Source: Bacillota bacterium (GTDB taxonomy: Bacteria; Bacillota; Sulfobacillia; JAJYWN01). From it: a stretch of DNA of 62,891 nt. Below the pieces are notes generated by a model. It was not told the origin of the DNA, did no database searches, and worked only from the letters and a program-made list of their open reading frames with translations. A program made the translations under genes and the position numbers. Location of the stretch: NCBI GenBank assembly GCA_021791495.1, contig JAJYWN010000048.1, positions 1 through 62,891 of the forward strand. The letters are read 5' to 3'. Shown here in pieces: positions 17,306 to 24,989 of the stretch (position 1 is the stretch's first letter; the number at the start of each line of letters is the position of its first letter).

Positions 17306-18583
17306 ATGTCTTTTCCCGGAGTGTCCACATCCGGCACGTCCAAACCTAGCCCGTGGCAGATAGACACGGCCGAGGCTCTGAGCCTGCTCACCGACCTCGT
17401 CGCCATAAACTCGGTCAACCCCGACCTCTTCCCGAGCGGGGCAGGGGAGCGGGATATCGCGGGGCATATCGCCTCGTTGATGAAGAGCTGGGGCCTGGAG
17501 GCCGAGGTGGTGCCCCTGAAAGGCGAGCAGCCCGGAGGGACCCGCGCCAACGTGGTGGGCCGGCTACGCGGCCGTAACGGCGGCACTGGTGGCGCCACCG
17601 GAGCCTCGGGCGCCACGGCACCCGCGCGTACCCTCATGCTCAACGGCCATCTGGACACCGTCGGCGCTGAAGGCATGAGCATCGACCCCTTTCGGGCACG
17701 CGTTGAAGGAGACCTGGTCTACGGACGCGGCGCGGGCGACATGAAGTGCGGGCTGACCTCCATCTTGCTGGCCCTGAAAGCGTTGAAGGCGGCGGCCGGC
17801 GCGGGGTCGCCCTTGGCCGGGGACGTCCTCTTTACCGGCGTGGCCGATGAAGAGTACAAGAGTATCGGGACCGAAGACGCGGCCCGCCGCTACAAGGCCG
17901 ACGCCGCGGTCATTTGCGAGTCCACGGGCGGTCGCATCGTCCATACCCACATGGGGTTCGCCTGGATCGACGTTGAGGTGCGGGGGCGGGCGGCCCACGG
18001 CAGCGATCCCGAAACCGGGGTGGACGCCATCGTCAACGCCGGCAAGTTCCTGGTGGCCATGGACCGTTTTGAGAGGAACGAACTCTTCCGTCGCCGCCAC
18101 CCCTTGATCGGTCCGGCCAGCATCCACGCGTCCCTCATCACCGGCGGGAAGGAGTTAAGCACCTATCCCGATTACTGCAAGGTCAGCCTGGAGCGGCGGA
18201 CCATCCCGGGGGAGACAGAGGCAGCCGTGAAAGCCGAGATCGAGGCCATCATCGCTTCCCTGAAGGCCACTGCCCCCGGGTTCGAGGCCTCCGCCGCGGT
18301 CACTTTCTTCCGGCCTGAGTTAGAGGTGCCGGCCGACGCCCCGATCATGGAAGCTCTGCGCGGCGCGGCGCGCCGCGTCACCGGTAACGACCCGATGCTC
18401 GTGGGAGGGCGCGGCTGGACGGACTGCGCCATTCTCCAGGCCGCCGGCATCCCGGCCGTGCTCTACGGCCCGGCGGGGCATGGCGCCCATTCGGCGGTGG
18501 AGTATTGTGAGCTGGCAAGCATAACCCAGGTGGCTGAAGTCCTGTGCCGGCTGGCGACCGATTTCTGCGGCTGGGCCGAATAG
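17306..18583 (+). CDS. M20 family peptidase/deacylase (ArgE/DapE type)
   Basis: 425-residue zinc hydrolase. The catalytic-domain motifs are LMLNGHLDTVGA (first metal His and Asp), GRGAGDMKCG (bridging Asp), VADEEYKSIG (general-base Glu and metal Glu) and late GPAGHGAHSAVEYC (metal His). A dimerisation lid begins at HMGFAWIDVEVRGRAAHG. Such enzymes remove acyl groups from N-acyl amino acids or cut dipeptides. There is a Gly/Ala/Thr-rich insert near residues 90-110. ATG follows GGGAGGGG. As third gene of the M81 / amidohydrolase set it probably does the final cleavage to free amino acids. A second, divergent M20 gene lies at 36130-37383. Confidence 0.88.
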   Translation: MSFPGVSTSGTSKPSPWQIDTAEALSLLTDLVAINSVNPDLFPSGAGERDIAGHIASLMKSWGLEAEVVPLKGEQPGGTRANVVGRLRGRNGGTGGATGASGATAPARTLMLNGHLDTVGAEGMSIDPFRARVEGDLVYGRGAGDMKCGLTSILLALKALKAAAGAGSPLAGDVLFTGVADEEYKSIGTEDAARRYKADAAVICESTGGRIVHTHMGFAWIDVEVRGRAAHGSDPETGVDAIVNAGKFLVAMDRFERNELFRRRHPLIGPASIHASLITGGKELSTYPDYCKVSLERRTIPGETEAAVKAEIEAIIASLKATAPGFEASAAVTFFRPELEVPADAPIMEALRGAARRVTGNDPMLVGGRGWTDCAILQAAGIPAVLYGPAGHGAHSAVEYCELASITQVAEVLCRLATDFCGWAE

Positions 18584-18593
18584 AAGCTACATC

Positions 18594-18660
18594 CAGCCTG
18601 CCACACCCCGCCGGCCACGCCACACCTCGCCGGTCAGACCTCGCCGGCCACACCTAATCT
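18594..18660. repeat. Degenerate short tandem repeat
   Basis: Three to four imperfect copies of a roughly 17-base unit built on CCTCGCCGGCCACAC follow the M20 stop. No stem with a T-run is evident. It occupies most of the gap before the TusA-like gene. Confidence 0.45.
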
Positions 18661-18712
18661 GCCTGCACGACAGGTCGTGGAAAGCGCATAAGCTGGGTCC
18701 GAGGTGACACCA

Positions 18713-19117
18713 TTGCCGGACCCGAGCCCCCTTCCCCTTCATGCTCAGCTACCGCCCCAGGCCAAAGCAATTCTCGGCGGCAGCTCCGCGCCACCGCACG
18801 ACTATGGCCCTGCCCCTGCCAGCCAGACCGTGCCTCCTCACGATCCTGCCGCTTACGACCAGAGCATCGACCTGCGCGGGGAGGTCTGCCCTTATATTCT
18901 CATGAAGACCCTCCTTGCCTTTGACGGCATGGACGGCGGGCAAGTCCTCCGTGTCCTGGTGAACTATCTACCGGCGCTGCGAGGCGTCCCCGCGGGTCTG
19001 ACCGCCTACGGCCATGCCGTCCTGCTCGTCATACCCCTGGAGGGCGGCCAGGACGAATGGCAGATATATGCTCGCAGAGCTGCCAGGCAGGTGGGCCCCG
19101 TCCGTCAAGGAGGATGA
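18713..19117 (+). CDS. TusA/SirA-like sulfurtransferase domain protein
   Basis: About 134 residues. The C-terminal two-thirds has the TusA fold pattern: SIDLRGEVCPYILMKTLLAF, then QVLRVLVNY, then AVLLVIPLEGG. TusA proteins carry persulfide sulfur on the Cys of a CPxP motif; here it reads CPYI, so the Cys and first Pro are kept but the second Pro is not. The N-terminal 45 residues are Pro/Ala-rich and look disordered. Start at TTG 18713 chosen because GAGGTGA lies just upstream; GTG at 18704 overlaps that site. The nearby MoaD-like protein and the DsrE-like protein at 10290 make a sulfur-relay role plausible. Function is inferred from fold. Confidence 0.65.
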   Translation: MPDPSPLPLHAQLPPQAKAILGGSSAPPHDYGPAPASQTVPPHDPAAYDQSIDLRGEVCPYILMKTLLAFDGMDGGQVLRVLVNYLPALRGVPAGLTAYGHAVLLVIPLEGGQDEWQIYARRAARQVGPVRQGG

Positions 19118-19232
19118 CCTCACTGCGGTGTGCCAAGAAGGATAAGCCCCTCACGGCGCGGTAAAGCTTTTCCGGGGTCCGCGGTTGTCCTGGTCTGGCC
19201 GCGGTCCGGTGAACGCTTGGGAGGGGTGGGCC

Positions 19233-19946
19233 ATGAACAAGGACGGTTCGGATGCGTCAAGACCAAGATCGGCCAAAGCGACACGGACCGGTGCGGCGGC
19301 GAAACCCGGCGCGGTAGGGCAGCCAGGCGTGGCGACGGGGCCAGACGCGCCGGCGGGGCGCCATGCGGTGGCTGGTCGACGAATGCCTAGCCCCAAGAAG
19401 TGCCGCGCCCTGCTTGAACAGTACGGACTTCCAGCCGGCATCATTGATCACTCCGAATTGGTCACAGAGATAGCTGGGTTTCTGGCGCAGAACGTGGCGG
19501 AACATGGGTCGGCCATCGACGTACCGAGGACCGTGGCCGGAGCCTTCCTGCACGACATCGGCAAGACACCCAAGGCCGAAACCGACTCCCGCCTGCAAGG
19601 GCTGAACCACGCCGAAGCCTCGGCGCGCATCGTCGTCTGGGAAGGGTACCCCGACCTGGCTCCCGTGGTTCTGCGGCATATGGCGGGGGACGTCCTGGAC
19701 CCGTCCACGGCGCCGGTGACCCTTGAGGAGAAAATCGTCCACTACGCGGACAAGGTGGCTACCAGGACTTTCATTAGTCTGGACGACCGTTTCTCCGACC
19801 TGTGCCGCCGCTACCCGAAGTATTGTCCTATCTTCGAACAGGCGCTGCCCTTGGTGAAGAAGATGGAGGAGGAGGTCCTAGCCGCCGCCGGCTTGTCCTT
19901 CCAGCAGCTGCGCCAGCGATTCGGCTATGCCAGCCGCTCCACATAG
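19233..19946 (+). CDS. HD-domain phosphohydrolase
   Basis: About 237 residues. An N-terminal region rich in Ala, Gly, Arg and Pro (residues 1-50) precedes an HD domain: first histidine in IIDHSELV, the HD pair in AFLHDIGKTPKAET, a later histidine in LNHAEASARIV and terminal aspartate in IVHYADKVATR. These four positions bind the metal pair in HD hydrolases, which act on nucleotides or phosphomonoesters. Start at ATG 19233 follows GGGAGGGGTGGG; the frame opens earlier without ribosome site. It is co-directional with the TusA-like gene and convergent with the MoaD-like gene 38 bp away. The substrate cannot be predicted. Confidence 0.8.
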   Translation: MNKDGSDASRPRSAKATRTGAAAKPGAVGQPGVATGPDAPAGRHAVAGRRMPSPKKCRALLEQYGLPAGIIDHSELVTEIAGFLAQNVAEHGSAIDVPRTVAGAFLHDIGKTPKAETDSRLQGLNHAEASARIVVWEGYPDLAPVVLRHMAGDVLDPSTAPVTLEEKIVHYADKVATRTFISLDDRFSDLCRRYPKYCPIFEQALPLVKKMEEEVLAAAGLSFQQLRQRFGYASRST

Positions 19947-19983
19947 GGGTTTGCCGACGGCCTTCCGGGGTCGGGCGGCGCGG

Positions 19984-20295
19984 CTAACCGCCGCTGACCG
20001 CCAACGCCAGCCAGATTTCCGAACCGTCCGCCACCGCCGGGTTCTGGCCGTAAGGGACGTCCGTCCGATTCACGGTAATCAGAAGGAAAGGCTGCGCGGC
20101 CCCAAGGTCGTCGGCGACTAACCGACCCACAGCCGGCCCGCGGGAAGCACGCACGGCCGAAAGCACATCGGAGAGGCTAGGCGTGTCCGGAAAACAGAAC
20201 TCCTCCGATACCAGGCCCGCTTCGGCCGCCAGGGCGCCCAGGTACGTGACAGATACCTTGATCTTTCGCCGGACCGCCGGAGTATCTCCCACCAT
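19984..20295 (-). CDS. MoaD/ThiS-like sulfur carrier protein
   Basis: 103-residue ubiquitin-fold protein. It starts with KIKVSVTYLGALA, has a middle LLITVNRTDVPYGQNPAVADGSEI as in MoaD, and ends in VSGG, the double-glycine tail that is adenylated and thiocarboxylated in sulfur carriers. It lies 21 bp after the aldehyde:ferredoxin oxidoreductase gene on the same strand with GGGGAGG before the ATG, so it is likely co-made with it. MoaD supplies the dithiolene sulfurs of the pterin cofactor, which in the neighbour enzyme binds tungsten. Dedicated MoaD-like proteins beside such oxidoreductases are common in anaerobes. No MoaE or MoeB gene is in the window. Confidence 0.75.
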   Translation of the reverse strand: MVGDTPAVRRKIKVSVTYLGALAAEAGLVSEEFCFPDTPSLSDVLSAVRASRGPAVGRLVADDLGAAQPFLLITVNRTDVPYGQNPAVADGSEIWLALAVSGG

Positions 20296-20316
20296 CCGGG
20301 CCTCCCCAGCCTTCCT

Positions 20317-22155
20317 TCAGGCCAAGCCGAGCTCTTTCAGCTTCTCGGCTCGCGGAACGCCGCGTTTATCCCAGCCCCGAAGCCGGTAGTAGTCTCCGCG
20401 CATGTAGTCAAGGTCCACCAGTGACGTGCGCTGGACTTCTCCCCGACCGCCGTCGGTGGCCACCACGGCCGGTTCTTTCGTGAACCTTTCGGGCAGCACG
20501 TCATCTTTCGCGTCCAGACCGCTCGCCACCGCGTACATTCGTTCCAGGTTGACAATTCGTTCTCCTGCTCGGAGCAGTTCCGCCTCGTCCATGGGCCAGC
20601 CCAGCGCTTTCAGTCCGGCGGCGAAATCCGACGGCATCAAGGCGAAAGTTTCGTTAGCCGTGAATTTGCAGACTCCCAGGGCATCAACCACGGCGCAGTA
20701 GTGTTCGGAAAAGACCAAGACGTTAGCCCGTAACCGCTCGTTACTGAACTCCAGGACCTCGGGGTAAAGATCGGGGAAGATGGCTTGGGCGGCGTCCTTC
20801 CAGCCGGCCAGGTCGATCGTGGGCAGACCGTAGAGGTGATCGGCCCCGCGGTTCGAGGTAGCATGGCCCAGTCCGAAAGTCTTGGCGATGCGTGGCTCTT
20901 GGCGGGGGATCTCCACCCCTTTTACCTGCATGGCGTACTTGATGGCATCGCCCCCCAGCTCGAGGGCGGCCCGTTTCACCCCCTGGGCCAGAAGGTTTCC
21001 CAGGTAGCCTTCCCGCCCGGCAATGGCTTTCGTCAGGCCGAGGATGGAGTCCACGTCACCCCACGTCAGGGCGAACTCGTCGCTTTGAAGGAGACCCCGT
21101 TGCTTAAGCTCCATCGCGAAGGCAATGGAAACGCCGGTGGAGATGGTGTCCAGACCGTACCGGTTGCACAGGAGGTTGGCGTACATGACCACGTCCAGGC
21201 GGTCGTTCCAGACCATGGGCCCGAAAGAGTCGATGGTCTCGTATTCCGGCCCCTCCAGGAGGCAGCGGTAGACGCCCTCCTGCACGCGGGTCACGCGGGA
21301 GCAGGCCATGGGGCAGGCGAAACAGGCCAGCTTCCGCAGCGTGACTCCATCCACGGCCTGGCCGTCCAGGTTCGCCGCGGCAGGGAACTGCACCAGTTGA
21401 TGATTCTTGGCCGGGAGGTCGCCGGTGGCATTCTTGGGAGCGATGATCCCGGGGGTACCGTATTTGCGTAGTAAACCGGTATTGGGGTGGGCAGCGAGCC
21501 GGCCGGCGGTCTCCTTGGCCAACTGGAGGAAACCCTCCGGCAGCTCCCGGGGATTGGTGCCCACCACCACCAAAGCTTTTAGGAGCTTCGAACCCATCAC
21601 CGCGCCCATGCCGCCGCGGCCGGCGGCGCGATTTAGGTCGTTAATGATACAGGCGAAGGTTACCAGGTTCTCCCCCGCCGGACCGATGGAGGCCACACTG
21701 GCGCCCGGGTGCCGCTCGATCAAGGCTGCCTCCGTGGTGTGGATCTCCTGGCCCCACAACCCATCGGCCGGCTCCAACCGGACCTTGTCGTTCTCCAGGA
21801 GCAGGTACACCGGGTGTCCCGCCCGTCCCCGCACTGCCACGGCATCGTACCCGGCCAGTTGCAGCGCCGGCCCGAAGTGTCCGCCCGAGTGGGCGTACCC
21901 GTAGGCGCCGGTGGCCGGAGACCTGGCGGTCACGCAGTATCGGGATCCCGCCGGCCAGCCCGAACCGGCCAATGGACCGGCGGAGAAAATGAGCCAGTTT
22001 TCAGGGGAAAGGGGGTCCACCTCCGGGCCTACGTTATCGGTCAGTAGTTTGGCCGCGTAGCCCCGGCCGCCCAGGTATTTGTGGAGGACTGCCGGGTCGG
22101 TCTGGCGAGCCTCAGACCGGCCGGTGGAAAGGTCCACGTATAATGTCTTTCCCAT
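20317..22155 (-). CDS. Aldehyde:ferredoxin oxidoreductase (tungsten-pterin)
   Basis: 612-residue enzyme that oxidises aldehydes to carboxylic acids with ferredoxin as acceptor, using a tungsten bis-pterin and one [4Fe-4S] cluster. The cluster ligands are visible: C278, C281 and C285 in CFACPMACS, and C496 in DALGVC, close to the family's usual numbering. The N-terminal domain has YLGGRGYAAKLL and GPLAGSGWPAGSR, and AGRGGMGAVMGSK follows near residue 180. ATG after GGAGGTGTC. It is preceded by a multi-cluster ferredoxin gene and followed by a MoaD-like gene. Likely substrates are aldehydes from amino-acid 2-oxo acid decarboxylation; a split ThDP decarboxylase lies elsewhere in the window. The subfamily is not resolved. 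Confidence 0.9.
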   Translation of the reverse strand: MGKTLYVDLSTGRSEARQTDPAVLHKYLGGRGYAAKLLTDNVGPEVDPLSPENWLIFSAGPLAGSGWPAGSRYCVTARSPATGAYGYAHSGGHFGPALQLAGYDAVAVRGRAGHPVYLLLENDKVRLEPADGLWGQEIHTTEAALIERHPGASVASIGPAGENLVTFACIINDLNRAAGRGGMGAVMGSKLLKALVVVGTNPRELPEGFLQLAKETAGRLAAHPNTGLLRKYGTPGIIAPKNATGDLPAKNHQLVQFPAAANLDGQAVDGVTLRKLACFACPMACSRVTRVQEGVYRCLLEGPEYETIDSFGPMVWNDRLDVVMYANLLCNRYGLDTISTGVSIAFAMELKQRGLLQSDEFALTWGDVDSILGLTKAIAGREGYLGNLLAQGVKRAALELGGDAIKYAMQVKGVEIPRQEPRIAKTFGLGHATSNRGADHLYGLPTIDLAGWKDAAQAIFPDLYPEVLEFSNERLRANVLVFSEHYCAVVDALGVCKFTANETFALMPSDFAAGLKALGWPMDEAELLRAGERIVNLERMYAVASGLDAKDDVLPERFTKEPAVVATDGGRGEVQRTSLVDLDYMRGDYYRLRGWDKRGVPRAEKLKELGLA

Positions 22156-22210
22156 TTCCCGACACCTCCGCGAGGGGCTTGGTAGACTCCGGCCTTAAGA
22201 ACCTAGACTT

Positions 22211-22699
22211 TCAAGGGAGGGGGGGCCGGTGTGGCACGCGCCCCAGGGCTTCCCGTGCCACCCGGGTGGCTTCGTCAATGTCTCCTTGGCTGTTTCGCCC
22301 GTCGGCCACACGGATGGCCCCAAAGGGGCAAACGGCGGCGCACTCCGGGGCTCCCTCGCAGAGGTCGCATTTCTGAGCGACCTGATCTTCAGGAAAGAGG
22401 AATATCGTTCCGTGCGGGCAGGCCTCTACACAGGCGCCACAGCCAACACATAGTTCTCCCCGGACGACCAGGGCGCCGGTGGCTTCATTCCTCTCAATGG
22501 CCTGGGTGGGGCAGGCATTGGCACAGGCGGCGTCGGGGCACTGAAAGCACGTGAAAGGGACCCGCCCATGGTCTTCAAGATTGGCATAGACCGCGATATT
22601 AGCGCGGGCCGGGTCCACCTTCGACCGGTGCTTGACTGAGCAGTAGATCACGCACAGACGGCAGCCGGTGCACTGAGAGGGGTCGATCCGAAGTAACAT
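22211..22699 (-). CDS. 4Fe-4S ferredoxin, four-cluster electron-transfer subunit
   Basis: About 162 residues with four cysteine groups: CTGCRLCVIYC, CFQCPDAACANAC, CVGCGACVEAC and CDLCEGAPECAAVC. This is the arrangement of polyferredoxin subunits that partner molybdo- or tungsto-pterin oxidoreductases. It should pass electrons from the aldehyde oxidoreductase encoded 55 bp downstream. Start at ATG 22699 with AGGAGG upstream; the long upstream open frame belongs to a pseudogene in another frame. The ribosome site of this gene lies directly after the pseudogene's stop codon, showing that the operon stayed intact when the threonine synthase gene decayed. Confidence 0.88.
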   Translation of the reverse strand: MLLRIDPSQCTGCRLCVIYCSVKHRSKVDPARANIAVYANLEDHGRVPFTCFQCPDAACANACPTQAIERNEATGALVVRGELCVGCGACVEACPHGTIFLFPEDQVAQKCDLCEGAPECAAVCPFGAIRVADGRNSQGDIDEATRVAREALGRVPHRPPLP

Positions 22700-22721
22700 G
22701 CCCGCTGGACCTCCTTCCGAC

Positions 22722-23080
22722 CTAGATAACGTTGGCCTTGGCCAGCCCCTGGGCGACCGCCCGGCGCAGACCGGCCACCCCGGCCACCCCGGCCACTCCG
22801 GCCGGTTCACCGAAAATGCCCATGGTCCGCCCCAGGGACCGCATGGCCTGGAGGTCGTCGGATCCACCTGACCTGAAGCAGGTCGAAGAAACCCTTATGG
22901 ACTCCGGCGATGGTGCGGGTTGGCGGCAAGGGCGTCACGGTCAGAACTCCGGGCTATGGCCGCATAGTCGTACTCGGCTTCCAGAAGTCCTCCCGGATTG
23001 CGGGATGGGCAGGTCAATTGGCTCTCGTCGGGCCGGAAGCTCCGACCGCATTTCAGGCAACGCAAGCGGGCTACGTTCAC
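22722..23080 (-). pseudogene. Threonine synthase remnant (internal deletions and frameshifts)
   Basis: Three fragments in three frames, in the order of a threonine synthase. The first, from GTG 23080, is the N-terminal zinc-ribbon region (LRCLKCGRSF, then CPSRNPGGLLEAEYDY) and stops at 22895. The second, around 22870-22930, reads TIAGVHKGFFDL, matching the middle of the enzyme after the PLP-phosphate loop. The third reads AMRSLGRTMGIFGEPAGVAG and ends near LAKANVI at the stop 22722. Most of a roughly 400-residue enzyme is missing, including the catalytic lysine. GTG 23080 still has a GGAGA ribosome site, so the loss may be fairly recent. A cysteate-synthase-type relative cannot be told apart from threonine synthase with so little left. 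Confidence 0.75.
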
Positions 23081-23115
23081 CGATCCGTTATCTCCTGTCG
23101 TTTAGGGCTGAAAGG

Positions 23116-24465
23116 TTAGGGAATCCACTGGCCAAGGTCCACCGGCGGATAGACCACGCGGCGGTAGTCGGCCGCTTTCTCCTTGGCCAGAGTGGCATCG
23201 ATGCCGACCTTGGTGTGCCGTCCCGAGGCATCGGTGGTGGGATCGTTTTCCATTCCCTGGGCGTACGGGACGGTGAAGACGTCCCGTGACCAATCGACCC
23301 TGGTGGAAAGGGCCCATAGGATGTCGGCCGGGTTATGGATGTCCACGTCCGGTCCCACGATGACCGCCATCTTGATGTTCACGTGGGTCATCAGTGCCGC
23401 CAGGGCCACATTCTTCGGCTCGCCCTCATTCTTCTTATCGACCTGGATCACAGCCATGAACCCGCCGGAATACGGCGTCAGGTGCACCGCTTTCACGTTC
23501 GGCGACACATGGCTTACGAACTGCCGCAGCATGGGTTCGCGCGGCACGATGTTACCAATGTACACGTGCTCGAAGGATGCCGGGATAATCGTCTGGAAGA
23601 TGGGGTTCTGGCGATGGCAGATAGCCGTCACTTCGATGACTGGGGTCCGGTATCCCTCGCCGTAGTGCCCGGTGAACTCGGCCAGAGGCCCTTCGTCCAC
23701 TCTCTCTCCCGGTACGACGAAGCCTTCGATGAGAATCTCGGCGAAAGCCGGCGCTTCCAGGGGCACGGTGGCGCAAGGAGCCACTTCCACGGGTTCGCCG
23801 CGCAACGCTCCGGCGATGCCGATTTCATCGTACTCCACGCGCACCCCCGCGGCGATCATGATGCGGGGGTCCAAACCAATGGCCATGCAGATCGGAAATG
23901 GCTGTCCGGCCTGCTCGGCTGCCTGGTGGAAGCGGTTGATGTGTCGCCAGGCGTTCATCATGAGAGCCAGGCGGTTGCGCCCCTGGACCTGCAGCCGGTT
24001 ATAGCCGTAGTTCTGCCGTCTCGTCTGGGGGTCTTTCGAAATCATCACGCCGCCGGTGATGTACTTCCCGCCATCTCCGGCGTTATGCATGGGGATGGGC
24101 AGGCGGCCCAGGTCTACTTGCTCTCCTGTCAGCACATGGTCCATGAACGCCCCCCGAGTCACCCGCGCCGATCCGACCGGGTTCGCCACGGCCTCCTCCA
24201 TCCGGTTGCTGATGTCCGGTATGGTGCATTCCATGGCCAGAGCGATGCGGGGCAGGGAACCCAGGATGCCTCCGACCAGGGGAATACCGGACGGATGGTC
24301 CGGGTTCGTGAAAATGGCCGTGGGACCACCTTTTACTAGAAGGGCCTGGACCACGGCGGGCGCTTCCAGATCCAGCTTGGCCGGGCGTTCGATCTGGATG
24401 ATCTGGTTGCTGGCCTTGAGCACGTCCAAGAAACCGCGCAGGTCTCGGAAAGACAAATCTCTCAC
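23116..24465 (-). CDS. UbiD family decarboxylase (prenyl-FMN dependent)
   Basis: About 449 residues, full length for UbiD. It begins DLSFRDLRGFLDVL, has KYITGGVMISKDP and NYGYNRLQVQGRNRLALMM (the Asn/Arg-rich metal and flavin region), then EFTGHYGEGYRTPVIEV carrying the conserved E-x-x-x-H-type acid region, and ends SRDVFTVPYAQGMENDPT. UbiD enzymes reversibly decarboxylate aromatic or unsaturated acids with prenylated FMN made by a UbiX partner, which is not in the window. Start set at GTG 24465; TTG 24456 behind GAGGTGAG is equally possible. It lies first in the minus-strand run that continues to the aldehyde oxidoreductase. Substrate unknown. Confidence 0.85.
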   Translation of the reverse strand: MRDLSFRDLRGFLDVLKASNQIIQIERPAKLDLEAPAVVQALLVKGGPTAIFTNPDHPSGIPLVGGILGSLPRIALAMECTIPDISNRMEEAVANPVGSARVTRGAFMDHVLTGEQVDLGRLPIPMHNAGDGGKYITGGVMISKDPQTRRQNYGYNRLQVQGRNRLALMMNAWRHINRFHQAAEQAGQPFPICMAIGLDPRIMIAAGVRVEYDEIGIAGALRGEPVEVAPCATVPLEAPAFAEILIEGFVVPGERVDEGPLAEFTGHYGEGYRTPVIEVTAICHRQNPIFQTIIPASFEHVYIGNIVPREPMLRQFVSHVSPNVKAVHLTPYSGGFMAVIQVDKKNEGEPKNVALAALMTHVNIKMAVIVGPDVDIHNPADILWALSTRVDWSRDVFTVPYAQGMENDPTTDASGRHTKVGIDATLAKEKAADYRRVVYPPVDLGQWIP

Positions 24466-24617
24466 CTCGACATTAGTCACCAAGTAAGTCGCAATATGTC
24501 GCAGATCGTCGCCGGCGGGCTCTTGCAGCCGCCCTGAATTATCGAATGCAAAGTTCAACAGAGGTGAACGCCAATCCTGCTATGAAGTCCTAATGCATGA
24601 TGTTCCCTGTTGCATAG

Positions 24618-24971
24618 AGGGCCGGCCTCCAGTCTGCCTTAACATCAAACAGGAGCGGCCCCGACTCCAAATGGGCCGTTCTCATTTATGCTGTTGCGGC
24701 GCTGGCCACCCCCAGAGTCATTCTGGGACACCATTTCTCCATTTTCCTAGAGTTCAGTGGCGGCAAAGGCCCGGGCGCCGGGGTCGGCGCCCTGCTCGCA
24801 ACCAATCCGTGGCTCACCGTCGCGGTGCTCGTTTCCACATCCGCATGGTTGGCCCTCTCCCGCAAGAACCGGGGCGGTAGTCCTTTATGCACTGGTGCCT
24901 TCATTGTGGTGCACCGGCGGAGCGGCAATCTCCACTGGCTTTGGCGCCACCGGACGACCGATGCGGCCTGA
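24618..24971 (+). pseudogene. plsY (glycerol-3-phosphate acyltransferase) remnant
   Basis: An open frame with no usable start, running from the stop at 24615 to 24969. It contains VILGHHFSIFLEFSGGKG followed by a hydrophobic stretch to WLALSRKN. This is the conserved GHxxSxFLxFxGGKG block and membrane segment of PlsY, the membrane enzyme that acylates glycerol-3-phosphate from acyl-phosphate. The N-terminal half, with the DxR and GSGN motifs, is missing, and after about residue 90 the frame loses membrane character. It fills the gap between the UbiD and corrinoid-activator genes. It is most likely a dead fragment and is on the opposite strand to its neighbours. Confidence 0.65.
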
Positions 24972-24989
24972 CCCGCTCGTCTTCCGTGG

